NCBI GenBank assembly: GCA_030427585.1
Contig: JAUIBW010000002.1
Coordinates: forward strand, 1-64,000
Source of the DNA: Bacteroidia bacterium
Lineage (GTDB): Bacteria; Bacteroidota; Bacteroidia; Flavobacteriales; Flavobacteriaceae
DNA length: 64,000 nt
Reading direction: 5' to 3'
Part shown: piece by piece, positions 6,549-14,703 of the stretch
Layout of the letters: each line of letters begins with the position of its first letter
How positions within the stretch are numbered: position 1 is the first letter of the stretch
Made by a program: the position numbers and the translations under genes
Notes under the pieces: generated by a model
What the model was told of the DNA's origin: nothing
Databases searched by the model: none
Seen by the model: only the letters and a program-made list of their open reading frames with translations

Positions 6549-7862
6549 ATGACTTCAAATAAAAAAATAATTAAACTTATCTTATTCATACAGTTCCTAT
6601 TTTTTGGATTGGTTTCATGTGGTCAAAATGCAAAGGTTAAAACTTCTATACATACAGATATTCAAGAGCAAACCAGCAAAATTTTTGATAATCTTGTAAC
6701 CATCCGTCGAGATTTTCATATGAATCCCGACCTGTCGGGAAAAGAAAAAAGAACGTCAGAAAAGATTACAGAATACTTGTTGTCATTGGGGCTTGAAGTT
6801 AAAACCAATATTGGAGGTTATGGAGTAGTTGGAATTTTAAATACTGGAAAAAAAGGAAAACGTATTGCCTGGAGAGCTGATATAGATGCTATGCCATCAG
6901 ATATTCCTGATGATGTAGATTTTCCTTCAAAAAATAAAGGTGTTCGCCATATTTGTGGGCATGATGTCAATACCACTATTGCGCTTGGTATAGCCAATGT
7001 TATGGCTAGTCAGAAAGAAAAATTGACAGGCACAATTTATTTTATCTTTCAACCTTCAGAAGAACCATATACCGGAGCAAAAGCAATGATTGATGATGGT
7101 TTATTTGATATCATTAATCCAAATGAAATTTATGGTTCACATATTGCCCCTTTGGCTACAACAATGATTGCAACAAAACCCGGATGGCTGTTCGCAGATT
7201 ATAAAACCATTAAAATTTCATTTCAAAATTCAGATGAAAATGACACAATAGCTGCCTATAGCAAAGAACTCATTTCTAATCTTCAAAATGTAGCTCCCGA
7301 TAGTAAATTCTGGGATCCTAACACTCTATCCGATCCTAATATAGGGCTGACTAACCCAAATACGATATTCACAGATTATCTTTTTGTAAATCAAGAACGT
7401 TTTAATGTTATCAAAACGGATAAAGATATCTCGATAGATGCGTATATAGGTTCGAGCGATTCAAAATTATTAGCTGCTGCCATACCACAACTAAAATCAG
7501 AAATACGTAAATCTAAATTTGCAAAAAAATTAATCGACGTTACCTATTCTTATGAAAGAGCCACTGTTAATAACGATAAGCATCTAACTCAAGAGTCTTT
7601 AGCTAGTATAGCTCAATTATATGGAACAGAAAATATAATTCGATTGTATGGAGAAATGCCTGATTACAGAGGTGATGATTTTGCTTATTTCCAGGAACAT
7701 GTACCAGGTGTATATTTTTATTTGGGCGGCTCAAATTTTGAAAAAGGTATAATTTCAATGCCACATGCACCAAACTTTGCTGTAGATGAAGAATGCATAA
7801 GAACAGGAGTAAATTATTTTTCATCAATGATAATAGAGCGATTAAAAAATCATACTAAATAA
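6549..7862 (+). CDS. M20 family amidohydrolase/peptidase lipoprotein
   Basis: Protein of 437 residues. The N-terminus is a lipoprotein signal (hydrophobic to FGLVSCGQ, with C24 as the likely lipidated residue), so it should be anchored in the envelope facing the periplasm. The mature part is an M20/IAA-amidohydrolase-like dinuclear metallohydrolase. Metal-site motifs are visible: RADIDAMP, HICGHDVNTT, FQPSEEP, and a terminal MPHAPNFAVDEE. RDFHMNPDLSGKE near the start is the family's RRDLHxHPELS motif. The substrate is likely an N-acyl amino acid or peptide-like amide, but it is not determined. The upstream Crp/Fnr gene and operator-like palindrome suggest regulation. Confidence 0.85.
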   Translation: MTSNKKIIKLILFIQFLFFGLVSCGQNAKVKTSIHTDIQEQTSKIFDNLVTIRRDFHMNPDLSGKEKRTSEKITEYLLSLGLEVKTNIGGYGVVGILNTGKKGKRIAWRADIDAMPSDIPDDVDFPSKNKGVRHICGHDVNTTIALGIANVMASQKEKLTGTIYFIFQPSEEPYTGAKAMIDDGLFDIINPNEIYGSHIAPLATTMIATKPGWLFADYKTIKISFQNSDENDTIAAYSKELISNLQNVAPDSKFWDPNTLSDPNIGLTNPNTIFTDYLFVNQERFNVIKTDKDISIDAYIGSSDSKLLAAAIPQLKSEIRKSKFAKKLIDVTYSYERATVNNDKHLTQESLASIAQLYGTENIIRLYGEMPDYRGDDFAYFQEHVPGVYFYLGGSNFEKGIISMPHAPNFAVDEECIRTGVNYFSSMIIERLKNHTK

Positions 7863-7972
7863 GCTCTATGCGTATGCTAACACACAAAGTTGCTTTTTTT
7901 CATACCTAGCAGTAAAATTTTTGCATAGTATACCCCAAATCTTACTATTGTTCTATATTAACAAAAAAATGA

Positions 7973-8166
7973 TTGGTTAGATTAAAAAAATAACCTCATA
8001 TTTGCACCATAATTTTGAACCAGAAAAACAAGTTTTAAGCCTATGTTATTATTTTTTATACATAAAAAGGACGCTGTAAAGCCGTTTTTAAATCAGGAAT
8101 ATAGGTAGCAAACTATACATAAGATATAAAAAACATAAGCGTCCAATAAATTTGGACGCTTTTTTT
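7973..8166 (+). ncRNA. leader-type transcription unit 1 with mini-ORF and terminator
   Basis: TTG at 7973-7975 and CATATTTG at 7997-8004 are spaced like Bacteroidota -33 and -7 elements. A 21-codon ORF (8043-8108, MLLFFIHKKDAVKPFLNQEYR) follows. The unit ends in a Rho-independent terminator: AAGCGTCCAA (8137-8146) pairs with TTGGACGCTT (8152-8161), then a T run. GGACGCT also occurs inside the ORF (8069-8075) and could pair with the 5' arm of the terminator stem, giving an antiterminator-like alternative. No amino-acid operon follows directly; the next gene is rtcB at 8701. Function is unknown. Confidence 0.55.
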
Positions 8167-8340
8167 ATGATCTTTTTTGCATACTTATTTCTATCAAATA
8201 AAATGGTATTTGAGAGATAAACATCAGCACAGCAATTGGTTACCAAACAGGCTAATATCCGTTAAAAAACGGACAGGGATTCTCATGTCTAAAAACAATC
8301 TATTTCACTGAATATCAATAAATTAAATTTTTAATTTTAG

Positions 8341-8566
8341 TTGTATAATTAAAAAATAGATTACATATTTGCACCGCAGTTTATAAATTGCAAAACCATA
8401 AGTTAATCTTTAAATAACCGAAGTACTATGATTTTTACAAACATACATTGCCACACTCCAAAAGAACCAGGTTCTTTTACGAGTATGCTTCGGGACTTCA
8501 CCTGTAGATAATTTCCATTATATATGAGAAGAAGTCCGAAGCCATAAAGTTTCGGACTTTTTGTTT
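8341..8566 (+). ncRNA. leader-type transcription unit 2 with mini-ORF and terminator
   Basis: The promoter elements TTG (8341-8343) and CATATTTGCACC (8364-8375) repeat those of the unit at 7973. A 27-codon ORF (8428-8511) begins MIFTNIHCHTPKEPGS. The terminator pairs AAGTCCGAA (8532-8540) with TTCGGACTT (8551-8559), followed by TTTTTGTTTT. CTTCGGGACTTC (8488-8499) inside the ORF can pair with GAAGTCCGAAG at the terminator's 5' arm, with one bulged base. The arrangement is the same as in unit 1 but with a different stem sequence, which argues that the alternative pairing is maintained. Confidence 0.55.
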
Positions 8567-8575
8567 TACAATTTT

Positions 8576-8603
8576 GTCACACTGAGCTTGTCGAAGTGCA
8601 GTC
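8576..8603 (+). repeat. dispersed repeat GTCAxACTGAGCTTGTCGAAG
   Basis: GTCACACTGAGCTTGTCGAA matches copies at 11491-11530 and 33641-33661. This short intergenic repeat family is common in flavobacterial genomes. No coding function. Confidence 0.7.
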
Positions 8604-8700
8604 AAAATCGCAATAAAATTCGAAACATTTTATCAAGTTTATGTCAATAATGATAATTCAGTATACCACTCATTATTGACAAATATCAAAACCTGTACTA

Positions 8701-10092
8701 ATGGGAAAGAAACTAAGCGGAAAAGATCTAATCAAATTAGGCTTTCCAAAGAATAATAGTATTAATGTGACTTTGGGTCAGATTAATCGATATCAGAAGA
8801 GAGTAAAAAAAGAACATATATTAATTGAAGCCAAAAAAGTATTGCTCAATCCAGAAGCATACCAGGGTGATGGTATCTGGGGAAAAATAGCAGAGAGTTT
8901 ATTAAACCCCATAGAGGTCAAAAGGCATGTATTGAAAACAACTCGATCTCCTTTTCAAATCTATGGAGAGCATGAAATTGATGAGCAAGCCAAATACCAA
9001 CTGTTTGATGCCTTAAAATTGCCGGTCGCAACAGCAGGAGCTTTAATGCCAGATGCACATACCGGATATGGTCTACCTATCGGAGGAGTACTGGCAACAA
9101 AGAATGCCGTGATTCCTTATGGAGTTGGAGTCGATATTGGATGTAGAATGTGTTTAACGGTCTACCCAATAGCAATCTCTTACCTCAAAGGAAAAAAGCA
9201 TCAGTTAGAGAATATACTTTCAGAACATACCAAGTTCGGAATGTATGAAACGCATAAGATAAAGCATGACCATGAGATCTTTGAACGGGATGAATTTAAA
9301 ACCATCCCGCTAGTCAAAAGGCTAAAAGACAAAGCGTACAAACAGTTAGGTACTTCGGGTGGCGGTAATCACTTTGTAGAGTTTGGAGTAATTACAATTA
9401 CCGATACAGCGAATGAGTGGGGGTTGAAGACTGGCGAATATTTAGGGGTGTTATCCCATAGTGGTTCGAGAGGGTTAGGCGCCAATATAGCCAAACACTA
9501 TACGTATTTAGCCACCAAACAATGCCCGTTACCAAAGCATGTACAACAATTGGCCTGGTTAGATCTAGATACTCACGATGGACAGGAATATTGGTTGGCG
9601 ATGAATCTTGCTGGTGATTACGCACAAGCTTGTCATGATGATATTCATGCCAGGATATCAAAGTTATTAGGGTCAAAACCCATAGCAAAAATTGAAAATC
9701 ATCACAACTTTGCCTGGAAACAAGAGGTTAATGACGAAGAGTGTATTGTGCATAGAAAAGGTGCTACACCAGCTGCCAAAGGTGAATTAGGGATTATTCC
9801 CGGTTCTATGACGGCCCCAGGGTATATCGTAAGAGGATTAGGAAACCAAGCAAGTTTACAATCTGCATCACATGGTGCTGGTCGATTACATTCTAGAAGA
9901 GCGTGTAAAGAGAAATTTACCAGAAGTGAAATCAAAAAGCAATTAAAAGCACATGATGTAACACTCATAGGAGGAGGAATTGATGAGGCACCAATGGCAT
10001 ATAAAAACATCGAAAAAGTAATGGCAAATCAACAAGAACTCGTAGAAATTATTGGAACATTTACACCAAAAATTGTTCGAATGGATCAATAA
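8701..10092 (+). CDS. rtcB: RNA ligase RtcB family (3'-phosphate/5'-OH)
   Basis: Protein of 463 residues with the RtcB fold. It joins RNA ends carrying 2',3'-cyclic or 3'-phosphate to 5'-OH, using GTP and Mn. Visible metal and active-site motifs are PDAHTGYGLPIGG, GVGVDIGCRM (metal Cys), GGGNHFVE, SHSGSRGLG, ENHHNFAW and HRKGATPA, then SHGAGRLHSR with the His expected to be guanylylated. It has roughly 90 extra residues at the N-terminus compared with the core. The gene for release factor PrfH follows 136 bp downstream, the known rtcB-prfH pairing linked to repair of ribosomes cut in the decoding centre. Co-transcription is likely but the gap holds a repeat. Confidence 0.92.
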   Translation: MGKKLSGKDLIKLGFPKNNSINVTLGQINRYQKRVKKEHILIEAKKVLLNPEAYQGDGIWGKIAESLLNPIEVKRHVLKTTRSPFQIYGEHEIDEQAKYQLFDALKLPVATAGALMPDAHTGYGLPIGGVLATKNAVIPYGVGVDIGCRMCLTVYPIAISYLKGKKHQLENILSEHTKFGMYETHKIKHDHEIFERDEFKTIPLVKRLKDKAYKQLGTSGGGNHFVEFGVITITDTANEWGLKTGEYLGVLSHSGSRGLGANIAKHYTYLATKQCPLPKHVQQLAWLDLDTHDGQEYWLAMNLAGDYAQACHDDIHARISKLLGSKPIAKIENHHNFAWKQEVNDEECIVHRKGATPAAKGELGIIPGSMTAPGYIVRGLGNQASLQSASHGAGRLHSRRACKEKFTRSEIKKQLKAHDVTLIGGGIDEAPMAYKNIEKVMANQQELVEIIGTFTPKIVRMDQ

Positions 10093-10094
10093 AA

Positions 10095-10175
10095 GTTAGG
10101 GCGTTACCCAAAGGGTCGGGCTTTCGGCAGTCGCTCTCTGCGAGGAGCTTCAACAAAGCCTCAATCCCTAACGCA
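10095..10175. repeat. palindromic intergenic repeat (GTTAGGGCGTTACCC type)
   Basis: The element starts GTTAGGGCGTTACCC and ends CCCTAACGC, with inverted ends GTTAGGG/CCCTAAC. The inner TCGGGCTTTCGGCAGTCGCT is part of a GC-rich palindromic repeat family I know to be widespread in flavobacterial genomes. It lies between rtcB and prfH. Confidence 0.65.
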
Positions 10176-10183
10176 ACATTAAG

Positions 10184-10211
10184 ACCTCGCGGGTTTTAAA
10201 ACCTGTGAGGT
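10184..10211. repeat. palindromic repeat ACCTCxCxGGTTTT
   Basis: ACCTCGCGGGTTTT followed by AAAACCTGTGAGGT is an almost perfect 28 bp palindrome. It is related to the palindromes at 19916-19940 and 39227-39257. It sits immediately before prfH and, as RNA, would form a hairpin in its leader. Confidence 0.75.
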
Positions 10212-10228
10212 TTGTAAAAAACAATAAA

Positions 10229-10924
10229 ATGAATCAAAAAATTATACAAATAACAGCAGGAAGAGGCCCGGCAGAATGTTGCTGGGTCGTAGCTCAGGTA
10301 CTTAAGTATTTTTTAGAAGACGTACAAAATGTGGGAGTAACTTATACTATTCTTCAAAGAGTAAAAGGTATAGAAAATGGCACATTACAATCTGTTACAC
10401 TAAAACTGCAGGGCGACCAGGTAAACACTTTGGTAAGTTCGTGGTTGGGCACTGTACAATGGATAGGAACCTCAACTTTTCGTAAATATCATAAACGAAA
10501 AAACTGGTTTATCGGGATCTACGAGCTAGATCTTATCCCTGTAGAGAAAATAGCAGAAAACGATATTGTATTTCAAACGATGCGAAGTTCGGGTCCGGGA
10601 GGTCAGCATGTAAATAAGGTAAATTCTGCAGTTAGAGCTACACATAAACCTACCGGTACAAGTGTAGTGGTCATGGATAGTCGTTCGCAACATCAAAATC
10701 GAAAAATTGCTGTCGAACGATTACAAAACAAAGTAGTTGAGGCCCAGCTAGAACAATTAAAAAAATCGGTCTCAGACAAATGGGAAAACCACCTAAATGT
10801 TCAACGAGGTAATCCCGTTAGAGTATTTAAAGGCACTGATTTCAAAAAGAAAAAAGTGACAAAATCCTTTAAAAACAAACGAAATCAATTAAAGAATGAT
10901 TTGTACAATCAATTAAAGAATTAG
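10229..10924 (+). CDS. prfH: peptide chain release factor H
   Basis: Protein of 231 residues, a class I release-factor relative. The GGQ motif that enters the peptidyl transferase centre is in RSSGPGGQHVNK (about residue 126), followed by the RF family's SAVRATHKPTG and a very basic C-terminal tail. It is much shorter than RF1/RF2 (about 360), as PrfH is. PrfH is known to release peptides from ribosomes damaged in the decoding centre, after which its RtcB partner reseals the 16S rRNA. rtcB lies directly upstream here. The start is taken at the ATG at 10229 (MNQKIIQITAGRGPAECC), since the longer frame begins in the palindrome. Confidence 0.9.
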   Translation: MNQKIIQITAGRGPAECCWVVAQVLKYFLEDVQNVGVTYTILQRVKGIENGTLQSVTLKLQGDQVNTLVSSWLGTVQWIGTSTFRKYHKRKNWFIGIYELDLIPVEKIAENDIVFQTMRSSGPGGQHVNKVNSAVRATHKPTGTSVVVMDSRSQHQNRKIAVERLQNKVVEAQLEQLKKSVSDKWENHLNVQRGNPVRVFKGTDFKKKKVTKSFKNKRNQLKNDLYNQLKN

Positions 10925-10927
10925 AAA

Positions 10928-11461
10928 ATGAGTAATGTATTAGACAAATATTTATTTCAGGCATTAGACGCTTATCCTTATAACTTAGAAGAAGCTGTAG
11001 AATCTTTGAACTATGCATTGTCTTATGATGAAAAAAATCCAATTGCGTTAAGTCTTTTGGGGCAGATATATGCAGAAAGTTTAAAGAATTATGAGGTTGC
11101 CAAAGAGTACTATCAACAGGCTTTGGCAGAAGATATGTATGCATTAGATGTATATCCTAAATATATCAATGTTTTATTATGGAATGAGGACTATGTAGAA
11201 GCCGAAAAACTAGTTGATTTTGCCCTAACCGTAAAAGGAACAGATAAGGCAATGCTATATCTAAAAAAAGGAATTCTTTTTGAGCAAAAAAAGAACTATA
11301 AAAAAGCATTAAAATGTCTGAAGTTGGCAAAAGAAAATGCCTATAACAATCATTTTATTAATAATATAAAAGAAGAAGAAGAGCGAATTAAAAATAAAAT
11401 GCCAAAGCAAAAAAAAGCTAAAGATAAATCTTCTTCTAAAAAGAAAAGAAAGAAACCATAA
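10928..11461 (+). CDS. TPR-repeat protein with basic tail
   Basis: Protein of 177 residues. The first 145 or so form about four tetratricopeptide-like helical pairs (for example PIALSLLGQIYAESLKNYEV, ALDVYPKYINVLLWNEDY, KAMLYLKKGILFEQKKNY). The last 30 residues are almost entirely Lys, Ser and Arg. It has no signal peptide, so it is cytoplasmic. The ATG is only 3 bp after the prfH stop, so it is co-transcribed with the ribosome-rescue pair. The basic tail would suit RNA or ribosome binding; this is inference. It could be a third component of the RtcB-PrfH system or a bystander. Confidence 0.75.
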   Translation: MSNVLDKYLFQALDAYPYNLEEAVESLNYALSYDEKNPIALSLLGQIYAESLKNYEVAKEYYQQALAEDMYALDVYPKYINVLLWNEDYVEAEKLVDFALTVKGTDKAMLYLKKGILFEQKKNYKKALKCLKLAKENAYNNHFINNIKEEEERIKNKMPKQKKAKDKSSSKKKRKKP

Positions 11462-11490
11462 AGCACGAGGGGCTAAAAAGTAAGTTCAAT

Positions 11491-11578
11491 GTCATATTGA
11501 GCCTATCGAAGTCATATTGAGCTTGTCGAAATATTTTTATCTTACAGGTAATCCCTATAAATTTCGACAAGCTCAACC
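11491..11578. repeat. cluster of GTCATATTGAGCTTGTCGAA repeats
   Basis: Two direct copies (11491-11510 and 11511-11530) and one inverted partial copy, TTTCGACAAGCTCAAC (11562-11577), of the family also found at 8576 and 33641. Transcribed, the direct and inverted copies would form a stem-loop upstream of the exonuclease gene. Confidence 0.75.
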
Positions 11579-11630
11579 AGACAAATTAAAATATAATAAC
11601 TTTTTAGGCCCTCATAATAAAACCAAAAAA

Positions 11631-12173
11631 ATGAAAACAACAAATACTATTATAATCATAGATCTCGAAGCTACCTGCTGGAATGGGCCTATTCCTGAGG
11701 GTCAGGTTAGTGAAATCATAGAAATAGGAATCTGCCTTTTGGATACGCAAACGGGAAGCATTTCTAAAAATGAAGGGATATTAGTGAAGCCAGAGCGATC
11801 AAAAGTTAGCCCTTTTTGCAGAGAACTCACTACGATTACTCAAGAGTTATTAGACAAAGAAGGAATTTCTTTTGAAGCTGCCTGCGAAATGCTAAGAACT
11901 CAATACAGTGGTCATAAATACACCTGGGCAAGCTACGGGCAATATGACCTAAACATGATGAAGAGGCAATGTTCTTACAGAGGAATAGAGTATCCTTTAT
12001 CACAAAACCATATCAATGTAAAAGAACTTTTTTCTAAAGTTAAAGGCTTACGAAAAAAAGTAGGAATGAAAGGCGCATTAGGAATTTTAGAAATCCCTCT
12101 AGAAGGAACCCATCACAGAGGCGTCGATGATGCCAAAAATATTGCCAAAATCTTACATTGGTGTATTCAGTAA
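11631..12173 (+). CDS. DEDD-type 3'-5' exonuclease
   Basis: Protein of 180 residues of the RNase T / ERI-1-like exonuclease superfamily. The acidic catalytic residues are seen in IIIIDLEATCW (DxE), ASYGQYDLNMMKR (third Asp) and HHRGVDDAKNIAKIL (His and last Asp, DEDDh type). EIIEIGICLLD is the usual second strand. It would trim RNA or DNA from 3' ends; the substrate is unknown. The start at 11631 (MKTTNTIIII) is preferred because the longer frame from 11517 runs through the dispersed repeats. It is close to the ribosome-rescue genes but separated by the repeat cluster. Confidence 0.85.
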   Translation: MKTTNTIIIIDLEATCWNGPIPEGQVSEIIEIGICLLDTQTGSISKNEGILVKPERSKVSPFCRELTTITQELLDKEGISFEAACEMLRTQYSGHKYTWASYGQYDLNMMKRQCSYRGIEYPLSQNHINVKELFSKVKGLRKKVGMKGALGILEIPLEGTHHRGVDDAKNIAKILHWCIQ

Positions 12174-12220
12174 TAAAACAAATTAACTAATTTTGAAGCC
12201 AATTCATTGTACAAATAAGA

Positions 12221-13684
12221 ATGACAAAATTACGGCCTATAATGTTTGTAGGAACAGGATCAGATGTTGGAAAAAGCATTCTTGTTACTGGTATTTGTAG
12301 AGTACTAAAACAAAAAGGATATACTCCTGCTCCATTTAAAGCACAAAACATGTCACTCAACAGTTTTGTAACTCCTGATGGGTTAGAAATTGGGAGGGCA
12401 CAAGCTGTACAGGCCGAAGCATGTAAAATTGATTGTGCTACCGATATGAATCCGATCTTATTAAAACCTTCTGGAGCAAACAAATCCCAGGTCGTTTTAC
12501 ACGGTAAGCCCATTGGTAATCAAACTAGTAAAGAATACTTTTTAAAAAATAATAAACAACACCTTTTTGAAGAAGCCAAAACCGCATTTTTTCGACTTCA
12601 GGAAAAATATAATCCTGTCGTTTTGGAAGGAGCAGGAAGCATAAGCGAACTTAATCTAAAACATCGTGATATTGTAAATATGCGTATGGCACAAGCAGCT
12701 GGTGCAGATGTATATCTTGTTGCCGATATTGATAAAGGAGGTGTTTTTGCAAGTGTATATGGTTCGGTAGCACTTCTCGAACCCTGGGAGAAGCAACTGC
12801 TAAAAGGAGTGATTATCAATAAGTTTAGAGGAGATATTTCTTTATTTGAAGATGGAAAAAAGATGTTAGAAAAACTAACCGGAATTCCCGTCTTGGGAGT
12901 TGTACCCTATGTCAATGATATCTATATTGAAGAAGAAGATTCGGTAGCCTTACAGAAAAAGAACACATCTATCGTAAATGGGTTAGTGAATATTGTAGTA
13001 GTTTTACTACCCTATATTTCTAATTATACCGATTTTAATGTATTAGAAAGAGACTCAAGAACACATCTCTTTTATTCTAATAACCCCAAAAGTATATCTA
13101 AAGCTGATATTATTATACTTCCTGGTAGTAAAAACACTATCCAGGACCTTATCTTTCTAAGAGAAAAAGGTATAGCTAAGGCAATATTAGATGCACACCA
13201 ATCACAAAAGAACATTATCGGTATTTGCGGTGGATATCAGATGCTAGGAAAAATGATCGAAGACCCTCTGGGAGTCGAAAGTGATAGTAAAGCCCTTCCC
13301 GGATTAGGAATTTTACCAATAACCACACAGTTGACTTCAGAAAAAACTACTACACAATGTAATTTTACGTTTAAAAAATATCCTGAAACCATTTCGGGAT
13401 ATGAAATCCATATGGGGCAAACTGTCATCGAAGATCATCAACCTCTAAATTATATCAATGGTCAACCTGAAGGATATATTCTCGACAACTGTTGGGGAAC
13501 CTATATTCATGGAATTTTGGATCACTCTACTGTAATTGAAGATCTGTTACAAAATTTTACCAATACCAAAACTTCGTTTGATTATAAAGCCTATAAAGAA
13601 GAAAACTATGATAAGTTAGCTTCTTTACTAGAAAAAAATGTTGATATCAATTCTATTATTTCTGAAATGCATATTATATCATGA
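12221..13684 (+). CDS. cobQ: cobyric acid synthase (CobQ/CbiP)
   Basis: Protein of 487 residues, normal for the family. It amidates adenosylcobyrinic acid a,c-diamide at four side chains using glutamine and ATP. The N-terminal part is a dethiobiotin-synthetase-like ATPase (FVGTGSDVGKS, VLEGAGSISELNLKHRDIVN). The C-terminal part is a class I glutamine amidotransferase (about 290-450) with nucleophile Cys in GICGGYQMLG and His in GTYIHGILDH. First gene of a three-gene operon; its stop overlaps the next start by 4 bp. No B12 riboswitch is seen in the short upstream gap, so its control must lie elsewhere. Confidence 0.95.
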   Translation: MTKLRPIMFVGTGSDVGKSILVTGICRVLKQKGYTPAPFKAQNMSLNSFVTPDGLEIGRAQAVQAEACKIDCATDMNPILLKPSGANKSQVVLHGKPIGNQTSKEYFLKNNKQHLFEEAKTAFFRLQEKYNPVVLEGAGSISELNLKHRDIVNMRMAQAAGADVYLVADIDKGGVFASVYGSVALLEPWEKQLLKGVIINKFRGDISLFEDGKKMLEKLTGIPVLGVVPYVNDIYIEEEDSVALQKKNTSIVNGLVNIVVVLLPYISNYTDFNVLERDSRTHLFYSNNPKSISKADIIILPGSKNTIQDLIFLREKGIAKAILDAHQSQKNIIGICGGYQMLGKMIEDPLGVESDSKALPGLGILPITTQLTSEKTTTQCNFTFKKYPETISGYEIHMGQTVIEDHQPLNYINGQPEGYILDNCWGTYIHGILDHSTVIEDLLQNFTNTKTSFDYKAYKEENYDKLASLLEKNVDINSIISEMHIIS

Positions 13685-14703
13685 TATATGGACACGGTGA
13701 TGACGGTTATCGTTATGCAATACCATTTAAAGCTAATTTTAGTTCTAATATCTGGCATGAAAGAACTTCAGAGCAGTTACTTTCATATCTTAGAGAGCAA
13801 CTACCTCTTATTGCTAATTACCCAACGCCTAATGCAGATGTACTTAGACAGCAGATAGCAGATCATCATAAATTAAATTCATCACAAGTAGTAATAACTA
13901 ATGGAGCTACAGAAGCTTTTTACAATATAACTCCCCTTTTTTCTGGTAAAAAAGCCGCCATAAGCATTCCTACATTTTCTGAGTATGAAGATGCTTGTTT
14001 ACGAAGTGATATGAAAATCAAGTACTTTGATCGTTCTATGGTACTACATACTTCTTTTGAAGAAGATCTTGTATTTCTTTGTAACCCTAACAATCCTAAT
14101 GGATATAGCAATACAACATTAGAAATAGAAAATCTAGTATCCGATTTCCCCAATACTACATTTGTTATCGACGAAGCCTATATTGAGTTTACCCATAAGA
14201 TCAAATCTTGTGTCGAGCTTCTCGAAAACTATACCAATCTCATCATCGTAAAATCGTTAACCAAATTATTCTCGATACCAGGATTACGGTTAGGATATAT
14301 ATTATGTAATGCGGAAACAGGAGAAAAACTACAGTCTTCTAAAATACCATGGAGTGTCAATACCATGGCAATCGAAGCCGGAAAATATATTTTTGAAAAC
14401 TATGCACAGTTACATCCTGACATGGCAGCACTTCTAAGATATAGTAGTCAGTTACAACAACAAATTGATACCTTAGATGGATTTACCGTTATCCCATCAA
14501 ATACCAATTATTTTTTAGTAAAACTAGAAATACCCAGTGCCCCTCTTCTCAAAGATTATTTAGCACATACTCATCAATTATTGATCAGAGATGCTTCAAA
14601 TTTTAGAGGTCTAGATAGTCATTACATTCGTATTGCCAGTCAGAATCCCGAAAAAAATAAGCTATTAATTAATGCTTTACAACAATGGAGTATGCGACAG
14701 TAA
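13681..14703 (+). CDS. cobD: threonine-phosphate decarboxylase-like aminotransferase (CobD/CobC)
   Basis: Protein of 340 residues, PLP-dependent fold type I, close to histidinol-phosphate aminotransferases. ITNGATEAFYNI and FLCNPNNPNGYSN are cofactor-site segments, FVIDEAYIEF holds the Asp contacting the pyridine nitrogen, and IIVKSLTKLFSIPGLRLGY contains the Schiff-base lysine. Lying between cobQ and cbiB, it is expected to make (R)-1-amino-2-propanol phosphate from threonine phosphate for the B12 nucleotide loop. The name rests on context as much as on sequence. It overlaps cobQ (ATGA) and cbiB. Confidence 0.85.
   Translation: MIYGHGDDGYRYAIPFKANFSSNIWHERTSEQLLSYLREQLPLIANYPTPNADVLRQQIADHHKLNSSQVVITNGATEAFYNITPLFSGKKAAISIPTFSEYEDACLRSDMKIKYFDRSMVLHTSFEEDLVFLCNPNNPNGYSNTTLEIENLVSDFPNTTFVIDEAYIEFTHKIKSCVELLENYTNLIIVKSLTKLFSIPGLRLGYILCNAETGEKLQSSKIPWSVNTMAIEAGKYIFENYAQLHPDMAALLRYSSQLQQQIDTLDGFTVIPSNTNYFLVKLEIPSAPLLKDYLAHTHQLLIRDASNFRGLDSHYIRIASQNPEKNKLLINALQQWSMRQ

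Noticed and set aside
7603-7827. 74-codon minus-strand ORF inside the M20 hydrolase gene
   Set aside because: Shadow of a well-supported gene on the other strand.
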